Positions 55,501-64,000 of a DNA stretch of 64,000 nt are shown here, one piece after another. Location: the NCBI GenBank assembly GCA_963921825.1, contig OY997592.1, positions 66,360,336-66,424,335 on the forward strand, read 5' to 3'. How positions within the stretch are numbered: position 1 is the stretch's first letter; each line of letters begins with the position of its first letter. The notes under the pieces were generated by a model. That model was given only the letters and a program-made list of their open reading frames with translations. It did not search any database and was not told where the DNA came from. The translations under genes were made by a program, and so were the position numbers. Source of the DNA: Erodium maritimum (lineage: Eukaryota; Streptophyta; Magnoliopsida; Geraniales; Geraniaceae).

Positions 55501-57539
55501 AATGTTATGAAATATTGTTGACCATTCCAAGAAGCTGTAGGGAATGACCCACAAATATCTGTATGAATCAATTCTAAGACGTCTGATGATCTGTTGGCAC
55601 CTAATCTCTTTGTTTTGGTCTGTTTTCCCTTGATGCAATCAACACAAACTTCAAAATCTGTGAAGTCGAGTGATTCCAGAATTCCATCAGACACAAGGCG
55701 TTCCATCCTACCTTTTGAGATATGACCCAAGCGCTTATGCCATAATGATGATGAAATTTCCTTATTTAATTTGCGTTTAGTGCCACGTGATTCCACATGC
55801 AAGGCTTCATTGTAAGATGCAATCGTTTCCAACAAGTAAAGGTTGTCATAAGCACTTAAATAACCGGTCCCGATAACATTTGAATCAAAAGACAAAGTTA
55901 ACTTACTGTTTCCAAATGAACAACAATATCCCAACTTGTCCATTAAAGGAACAGAAACCAAATTCCGTCTGAAAGACGGTACCACAAAAGTGTCTTTTAA
56001 ATCCAAATAGAAACCGGTTGTTAACAACAACCTAAAATGTCCAATTGCTTCCACCTCCACCGATTTTCCATCGCCCACATAGATGTTTCTTTCAACATCA
56101 CTTGGCTTTCGGTGACTCAGACAACCTTGCATAGAAACACTTATGTGGGTAGTGGCAGCCGAATCCATCCACCAAGTGTTTCTAGGCACTGAAGCTAAAT
56201 TAACCTCAGAACAGACCAAAGAAAAATTCTCACTTTTCTTTGCAGCTTGAAACTGAACTTTATCGTTTTCAGCAAAACGATGTTCGATTTCGTCAAGGAA
56301 ATCTTTGGCCTTAATAATCCTTTCGGATTCCTTTCCTCTAAAGGCTTCTGGAATAGTGCGTTTCATTATCATGAGACACATGCGGTTTGAACGTTCCCAC
56401 CTCTCAAAATACCCTTTCTCATCATATGAGCCTTTTGTAGTGAGAAGTGTAGATTGTTCTCCCCTTAACGCAAGGTCCATACTCATGAAACCAAGCACTA
56501 TTTCTAAATGTCCTTTCCAATCCTTAAAATTTATACCATTAAACATAGGTATAGAATCGATGTTAGCAGATATCGACACATCAGAATAATTGTCTGAAAT
56601 GTAACAAAGCAAGTAAAACAAGCTCACGTCAAAATCCTGAGTAAACAATAAATTCAAAATAATGGTAACTCCCATCTCAAGATACCAAACGCTACATTAA
56701 TGTCTAGCCTTTGGGCATATCAACATTAACAGCAAACGGTACTCTTGGTGCAGTAATCAAACATTGACAATAAAAATATGCCAAACAAACACCTATCTTT
56801 GGACCAGTGCATTGCTCACATAAAAAAATTGCTCACATTGAACACCTTATAATTGTCACACATTTATCACCGCAGTTGTCATATGAAATTCGGCCAAATA
56901 TTAACCCGCCTTTGGGTCCGTTAATAAACGCATGAATAACAAAGACAAACAAATTCATCTTGATATTTTAATTAAACTAATCTACACAAAAGAGGTCACT
57001 TTGGCGACATTATGCTTCAATTAATTTACAAAATACCAGACATCACCAAAATACGAATTTAATCGTTTCCGAAAAACTGAATTCGTACAATCATAATTTT
57101 CCCGAACTAAAACTTTATATGATTATACTAGGGGCTAATACATAATTATATACACATCAAGCATATACAATTTAATAAAAATATATATATATTCTGCATT
57201 TACAGGGATGAAGACATATATTGCCCATTAAAAAAAAACTGAATCCATTGACAATTAATGCACAGTCATAAAACAAAAGTCAAATCAATATTTGTTTTTG
57301 ACCGAATTGAACAAAGCACAAAATTTGAACAATCAAGTCTTTATCGTATGAATAATAATCGGCAATAGCATGGTTTTCACCATTAAAACCAAACAACGAA
57401 CAATAGTTATGGTTTCAATCACCAACTCCAAAACAGCGTATAACAATACAATAATCCCGAATTAAATCAGCAAAACTTATTTCATGAATCAAAGTATCGA
57501 ATTCTCAAATAACCCAACAAAGACGGTTCTGATACCACT

Positions 57540-58031
57540 TGTTAGTATTTAGGGATTAGATAGACGAACACAATAACGATCTATAAACCCTAAATCATAT
57601 TTCTATAAAAGCTTTGTTGAATTAAAAGGAACACACAAATAAATAACAGCGGAATTGTTACTTACTTGATGCCATTGATGAACGATGAACGAAGAATCTC
57701 CAAGTTGTATTTTGGTCTTCCAATAAAGTAGACGCTCTCTAATTTGGTTATTCTCTCAGATGGGGGTGAAACAGAATAAGAGATAATACGTCTATTTATT
57801 GGGGACCATAACCACAACAACCCTAATTAGGTTTCCAAGTTTATATAATTTGTTATTCGGCCCCTCAACAATTAACAAATTATGAATCCGGTATCTACAC
57901 ATTAAATACCATGATAATATATATGATACCTATGATACAATACTTTAAATTGGTCACTTTAATTTGTATCCACCTTTATGATAACATGTACATTAAATTA
58001 CATATGTGCCCAATAGGATTTTAATCCAACA
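57540..58031 (-). repeat. Copia LTR, copy 2 (shared middle LTR)
   Basis: 492 bp, same limits as copy 1 displaced by exactly 5,461 bp. It serves as the 5' LTR of unit 1 and the 3' LTR of unit 2. No second target duplication or filler lies on either side. Confidence 0.95.
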
Positions 58032-61000
58032 ATCTCCCACTTGGGCAACATATGTTTTTCCCGACAAATGTACAACCTTATGAGCTCAAAATTGTTATCA
58101 CATAATAGGTATCCTGTAACAATCTCGTCCATCAACCATACTCATATAGAACCAAAGCAGCAGTCGTCAAATTACTTATGACTAAACCATCAATGATCAC
58201 GTATACAAATATAGCCAAACGACATAGATCAATCATGGATGTGTAGCATGAAAATAACATGCAATGTGATCCGACATGTCTATTTCCAACTGGTCCTCCT
58301 TAAACTTAAGTGAGGTCAATAACCAAAATAGAATGCATGAACTGAATACTTTATTTCTGATCAGAATATATCCAAATACTTTAACTTTAACTTTAAACAT
58401 AAACATAAAGCAATCAAAATACAAACTCCCACTAAACCAAAATATCCTCAAGTGATATAACACCCATATGAGCAGTGTGCTCATGAAAGACCTTGGGTGG
58501 TAAACCCTTTGTGAGCGGATCCGCTATCATGGAGTTTGTCCCAATATGCTTTATGGATATTTGTCCATTTTGCACTCTTTCTTTCACAACAAGGAACTTT
58601 ATGTCTATATGTTTAGACTTTGATGAGCTCCTGTTGTTGTTGGAATATAAAACTGCTGAGTTATTGTCACAAAATAACTTTAGTGGTCTTTCAACATTTT
58701 CCAAAATGCGCAGCCCAGTGACAAAGTTTCGCAGCCATATTCCATGGTTCGATGCCTCATAGCATGCTACAAATTCTGCTGCCATAGTTGAAGAAGCTAC
58801 TAGTGTTTGTTTAACACTTTTCCAAGATATAGCTCCTCCAGCCAATAAGTAAATGTAACCTGATGTAGACTTTCTGCTATCTTGACACCCAGCGAAATCA
58901 GAATCTGAATACCCAATAACCTCCAAGCGATCTGATTTCCTGTAAGTGAGCATGTAATGCTTTGTCCTCTTTAGATATCTCATAACCCTCTTGGCTGCTA
59001 TCCAATGGTCCATACCAGGGTTGCTTAGATATCTGCCTAACATCCCAACAATATACGCTATATCCGGACGCGTACATACTTGAGCATACATTAGACTCCC
59101 AACAGCTGATGCATAGGGAATCTCTTGCATTTTCTGAATCTCAAGGTTATCTTCAGGACATTGTGCAAGACAAAATTTGTCTCCTTTAGCCACAGGGGTG
59201 TCACCTGGTTTACAACCTTCCATGCCAAACCTTTTAAGTACCTTATCGATGTAGCTCTTTTGTGATAATCCAAGAACGCCTCGAGATCGATCTCGGTGTA
59301 TCTGGATTCCTAAAACAAAAGAGGCGTCCCCAAGATCTTTCATCTCAAAATGAGCAGACAGAAATTTCTTGGTTTCGTGCAATAGCCCTACATCATTAGT
59401 GGCAAGTAATATGTCATCGACATACAAAACCAGGAACATATACTTACTCCCACTGAACTTGTGATACACACAATCATCAACCATATTTGTCTCAAAACCG
59501 AACGAGACAATTACTTTGTGAAATTTGTGGTACCATTGACGGGAAGCTTGCTTGAGTCCATAGATGGATTTCTTTAATTTACAAACCATTTTCTTTGGGT
59601 CACCGAACTCAAATTTTTCTGGTTGTACCATATACATTGTTTCTTCAATGTCACCATTGAGAAACGCAGTCTTAACATCCATCTGATGCAACTCAAGATC
59701 AAGATGAGCGACAAGTGCCATAATTATCCTGAAAGAGTCTTTCGATGAAACCGGAGAGAAAGTCTCTGTAAAGTCAATGCCTTCCTTTTGAGTATAGCCT
59801 TTAGCTACAAGACGTGCCTTATACTTTTCCGCATTACCATTTCCATCCCTCTTGGTTTTAAAAATCCATTTACAACCAATTGGTTTCGTACCTTCAGGTA
59901 ATGGGACAAGTTCCCAAACTTTATTGTCTTGCATAGACTTATACTCTTCTTGCATGACATCAATCTATTTTAGAGAGTTTGAACTTTTCATGGCTTGAGG
60001 AAAGTTGATTGGATCATCTTCCCTTATTCCATCCTCGTGTTCTTGGAGAAATATGACATAATCATCTGGAATAGCACTTCTCCTCTCTCTTGTGGATCTC
60101 CTTAGTGGCACATGTTGTTGAGGTAGTTGAATTTGTTCTTCTGGAACAACTATTTCAGCCTGAATGGGGAGTTGTTCAACATTGTCTTGTTGAGGCTCCG
60201 GATTCACTTCTTGATCAATGACAGGTGTATGATCCTGAACATTATCAAAAGTGATAATAGGAATTGAGTTTGACGTCATTTCCTCCTCAAAGACAATGTT
60301 TCTAGCCTTATTTCTCCCCCCAAATTCAACATCCTCAAAAAATGCTGCAGTTCCCGCCTCAAAAATGTTTTTATTTATGGGATCATAAAACTTATAGCCT
60401 CTAGAGTGCTCAGAATAACCAATAAAGTAGCTGTTTACAGTTTTGGAGTCCAATTTCTTTTCTTGAGGTCTGCAAGGCATTGCCTCAGCTGGACATCCCC
60501 ATATATGAAAATGCTTTAAACTAGGCTTTCGGCCTGTCCAAAGCTCATAAGGTGTTTTTGCAACTACTTTACTTGGTACTCTGTTTAGAATATAAGCTGC
60601 TGTCTTTAATGCTTCTCCCCAGAGAGACTCGGGTAAGGTAGAATGAGAAATCATACTCCTTACCATGTCCTTAAGAGTCCTATTTCTTCTTTCAGCTACA
60701 CCATTCATGCTAGGTGATCTAGGCATGGTGTACTGCGGAACGATACCACATTCCTCTAGGAATTTAGCAAATGGACCTGGACGTTGTTCTCCTGAGCCAT
60801 CATACCTACCGTAGTACTCACCACCACGATCAGATCTGACTTTCTTAATTCTTTTGTTGAGTTGATTCTCAACCTCAGCCTTATAAGATTTGAACACGTC
60901 CAGAGACTGAGATTTTTCATGAATGAGATATAGGTACCCAAAACGTGAGTAATCGTCTATGAATGTTATGAAATATTGTTGACCATTCCAAGAAGCTGTA

Positions 61001-63000
61001 GGGAATGACCCACAAATATCTGTATGAATCAATTCTAAGACGTCTGATGATCTGTTGGCACCTAATCTCTTTGTTTTGGTCTGTTTTCCCTTGATGCAAT
61101 CAACACAAACTTCAAAATCTGTGAAGTCGAGTGATTCCAGAATTCCATCAGACACAAGGCGTTCCATCCTACCTTTTGAGATATGACCCAAGCGCTTATG
61201 CCATAATGATGATGAAATTTCCTTATTTAATTTGCGTTTAGTGCCACGTGATTCCACATGCAAGGCTTCATTGTAAGATGCAATCGTTTCCAACAAGTAA
61301 AGGTTGTCATAAGCACTTAAATAACCGGTCCCGATAACATTTGAATCAAAAGACAAAGTTAACTTACTGTTTCCAAATGAACAACAATATCCCAACTTGT
61401 CCATTAAAGGAACAGAAACCAAATTCCGTCTGAAAGACGGTACCACAAAAGTGTCTTTTAAATCCAAATAGAAACCGGTTGTTAACAACAACCTAAAATG
61501 TCCAATTGCTTCCACCTCCACCGATTTTCCATCGCCCACATAGATGTTTCTTTCAACATCACTTGGCTTTCGGTGACTCAGACAACCTTGCATAGAAACA
61601 CTTATGTGGGTAGTGGCAGCCGAATCCATCCACCAAGTGTTTCTAGGCACTGAAGCTAAATTAACCTCAGAACAGACCAAAGAAAAATTCTCACTTTTCT
61701 TTGCAGCTTGAAACTGAACTTTATCGTTTTCAGCAAAACGATGTTCGATTTCGTCAAGGAAATCTTTGGCCTTAATAATCCTTTCGGATTCCTTTCCTCT
61801 AAAGGCTTCTGGAATAGTGCGTTTCATTATCATGAGACACATGCGGTTTGAACGTTCCCACCTCTCAAAATACCCTTTCTCATCATATGAGCCTTTTGTA
61901 GTGAGAAGTGTAGATTGTTCTCCCCTTAACGCAAGGTCCATACTCATGAAACCAAGCACTATTTCTAAATGTCCTTTCCAATCCTTAAAATTTATACCAT
62001 TAAACATAGGTATAGAATCGATGTTAGCAGATATCGACACATCAGAATAATTGTCTGAAATGTAACAAAGCAAGTAAAACAAGCTCACGTCAAAATCCTG
62101 AGTAAACAATAAATTCAAAATAATGGTAACTCCCATCTCAAGATACCAAACGCTACATTAATGTCTAGCCTTTGGGCATATCAACATTAACAGCAAACGG
62201 TACTCTTGGTGCAGTAATCAAACATTGACAATAAAAATATGCCAAACAAACACCTATCTTTGGACCAGTGCATTGCTCACATAAAAAAATTGCTCACATT
62301 GAACACCTTATAATTGTCACACATTTATCACCGCAGTTGTCATATGAAATTCGGCCAAATATTAACCCGCCTTTGGGTCCGTTAATAAACGCATGAATAA
62401 CAAAGACAAACAAATTCATCTTGATATTTTAATTAAACTAATCTACACAAAAGAGGTCACTTTGGCGACATTATGCTTCAATTAATTTACAAAATACCAG
62501 ACATCACCAAAATACGAATTTAATCGTTTCCGAAAAACTGAATTCGTACAATCATAATTTTCCCGAACTAAAACTTTATATGATTATACTAGGGGCTAAT
62601 ACATAATTATATACACATCAAGCATATACAATTTAATAAAAATATATATATATTCTGCATTTACAGGGATGAAGACATATATTGCCCATTAAAAAAAAAC
62701 TGAATCCATTGACAATTAATGCACAGTCATAAAACAAAAGTCAAATCAATATTTGTTTTTGACCGAATTGAACAAAGCACAAAATTTGAACAATCAAGTC
62801 TTTATCGTATGAATAATAATCGGCAATAGCATGGTTTTCACCATTAAAACCAAACAACGAACAATAGTTATGGTTTCAATCACCAACTCCAAAACAGCGT
62901 ATAACAATACAATAATCCCGAATTAAATCAGCAAAACTTATTTCATGAATCAAAGTATCGAATTCTCAAATAACCCAACAAAGACGGTTCTGATACCACT

Positions 63001-63492
63001 TGTTAGTATTTAGGGATTAGATAGACGAACACAATAACGATCTATAAACCCTAAATCATATTTCTATAAAAGCTTTGTTGAATTAAAAGGAACACACAAA
63101 TAAATAACAGCGGAATTGTTACTTACTTGATGCCATTGATGAACGATGAACGAAGAATCTCCAAGTTGTATTTTGGTCTTCCAATAAAGTAGACGCTCTC
63201 TAATTTGGTTATTCTCTCAGATGGGGGTGAAACAGAATAAGAGATAATACGTCTATTTATTGGGGACCATAACCACAACAACCCTAATTAGGTTTCCAAG
63301 TTTATATAATTTGTTATTCGGCCCCTCAACAATTAACAAATTATGAATCCGGTATCTACACATTAAATACCATGATAATATATATGATACCTATGATACA
63401 ATACTTTAAATTGGTCACTTTAATTTGTATCCACCTTTATGATAACATGTACATTAAATTACATATGTGCCCAATAGGATTTTAATCCAACA
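63001..63492 (-). repeat. Copia LTR, copy 3 (right)
   Basis: 492 bp, identical by eye to the other two. It is followed by internal-region sequence, not by host DNA, so it is not the outer end of the original array. Confidence 0.95.
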
Positions 63493-63571
63493 ATCTCCCA
63501 CTTGGGCAACATATGTTTTTCCCGACAAATGTACAACCTTATGAGCTCAAAATTGTTATCACATAATAGGT
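63493..63571 (-). mobile_element. 79-bp stub of a third copia internal region
   Basis: Matches the first 79 bases right of the other two LTRs (polypurine tract and following), then stops abruptly at LINE-like sequence. It shows that the array once went on, or that the junction was made by recombination. Confidence 0.9.
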
Positions 63572-63655
63572 GGGGAGATGCTTCGAAAATCCGTTTCTGG
63601 AAGGATCTCCATTAGCCTCTTCGTTGCTCGGGCGTGTACCGATTCTCGGGTCATG
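63570..63655 (+). mobile_element. LINE ORF2 scrap
   Basis: Reads WGDASKIRFWKDLH then a stop, matching the G-D-G-S-K-I-R-F-W-K-D block found between the reverse transcriptase and zf-RVT parts in plant L1 LINEs. The same orientation as the ORF1 relic left of the copia array leaves open that both come from one LINE. A 21-bp direct repeat (63577-63597 and 63671-63691, core gatgcttcgaaaatccgttt) follows. Confidence 0.55.
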
Positions 63656-63691
63656 CCTTGCCGTTGAGGGGATGCTTCGAAAATCCGTTTC

Positions 63692-64000
63692 CGTAATTTC
63701 CATCATAATGTTGGAATAATTATATGTAATATTCTCAAATACAAAGAATTATTTTCCCATTAAAAAGAACAAAAAACAGGATTCACTAACCCGGGTTGGA
63801 ACAGCCCCAAGCCGATGCAAGGAAACCTTAATCCACTTCCTAAATTTGTTGCTGCTCTCAATTGGTTACCGTCACCAAAACGGCAAAACCACAGAGACTC
63901 AGAATCCAATTGAACAAGAGCACGCAGCGAGGTTTTTGTGAAGAAGCCACGATCCAACCAGACCTGCAAGTCGTAAATGATGCAAAGATGGTGCACAAAG
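63692..64000. other. Right edge, no gene recognised
   Basis: A minus-strand open frame (63760-63996, up to 78 residues) runs close to the edge and might be the end of a gene outside the window. It shows no domain. Confidence 0.3.

Larger units (their letters stand above)
52079..58031 (-). mobile_element. Ty1/copia element, unit 1 of tandem array
   Basis: Fossil Ty1/copia element on the minus strand with LTRs 52079-52570 and 57540-58031. Parts in element order: primer-binding site next to the right LTR (minus strand tggtatcagaacc, initiator-Met tRNA type, about 57526-57537), a roughly 0.85-kb leader, a gag-like part (about 56.2-56.7 kb), protease (DSAATTHIS), integrase ([14 protein letters not shown] through [12 protein letters not shown], about 54.9-55.8 kb), reverse transcriptase (about 53.6-54.4 kb, with VKTAFLNGD and YVDDILLA), RNase H (about 53.0-53.5 kb) and a polypurine tract. 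The coding part is nearly whole, with about one or two breaks. The two LTRs look identical, so the insertion or its duplication is very young. The right LTR is shared with unit 2. Confidence 0.93.
57540..63492 (-). mobile_element. Ty1/copia element, unit 2 of tandem array
   Basis: Head-to-tail copy of unit 1, displaced by 5,461 bp, with LTRs 57540-58031 and 63001-63492 and the same parts in the same order (leader and primer-binding site near 62985-62998, gag-like, protease, integrase, reverse transcriptase, RNase H). I noticed one substitution between the units, in the integrase part; I did not compare every base. The break count equals that of unit 1 (about one or two), meaning the units share their defects and arose by duplication, not by two insertions. 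Confidence 0.92.

Noticed and set aside
1-64000. CRISPR arrays, bacterial operons, prophage
   Set aside because: None present. The sequence is a plant nuclear region, and the regular repeats found are minisatellites, LTR-internal repeats or transposons.

Overview
The window is nuclear DNA of a flowering plant, most likely a eudicot. The evidence is split genes with GT-AG introns, cytosolic tRNA genes, a U3 snoRNA gene with the plant upstream element and Pol III layout, a class A1 heat-shock factor, and typical plant repeats (L1-type LINEs with a DUF4283/zinc-knuckle ORF1, PIF/Harbinger and Mutator-like MITEs, Ty1/copia and Ty3/gypsy relics). The species cannot be named from sequence alone.

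Layout. 0-19.4 kb is repeat-rich: a broken Harbinger transposase cut by the left edge, several poly(A)-ended retroposons, a Tourist-like MITE, a LINE that holds only ORF1 (minus strand, 14-bp target duplication), a U3 snoRNA gene, a LINE that holds ORF2 with almost no ORF1 (13-bp target duplication), tRNA-Leu(AAG), a three-copy minisatellite and another LINE fragment. 19.5-50.5 kb is the gene-bearing part: an RWD plus RING-IBR-RING ubiquitin ligase (7 exons, 668 aa), two tRNA-Trp(CCA) genes, an HSFA1-type factor (2 exons, 454 aa), a TMEM41/DedA-type VTT membrane protein (4 exons, 256 aa), convergently a two-RRM nucleolar protein of the RBM34/Nop12 type (6 exons, minus strand, 514 aa), and an ATG22/MFS-like membrane protein (2 exons, 544 aa). 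I worked out exon boundaries by keeping frame across GT-AG sites. Several introns and flanks carry foldback MITEs. Between the RRM gene and the ATG22-like gene lies a 2.9-kb solo LTR with a clean 5-bp target duplication.

52-63.6 kb is a head-to-tail copia array on the minus strand: LTR, internal, LTR, internal, LTR and 79 bp of a third internal region. The unit is exactly 5,461 bp and the LTRs look identical. It sits against a LINE ORF1 relic on the left and a LINE ORF2 scrap on the right.

The protein genes do not form a pathway. They are separate housekeeping or regulatory genes (ubiquitination, heat-stress transcription, lipid/ER membrane function, ribosome biogenesis, membrane transport) set among transposon debris. 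I found no clearly new biological system. The most notable structures are the copia array, the ORF1-only LINE, the paired inverted MITEs inside an E3-ligase intron and the U3 gene.
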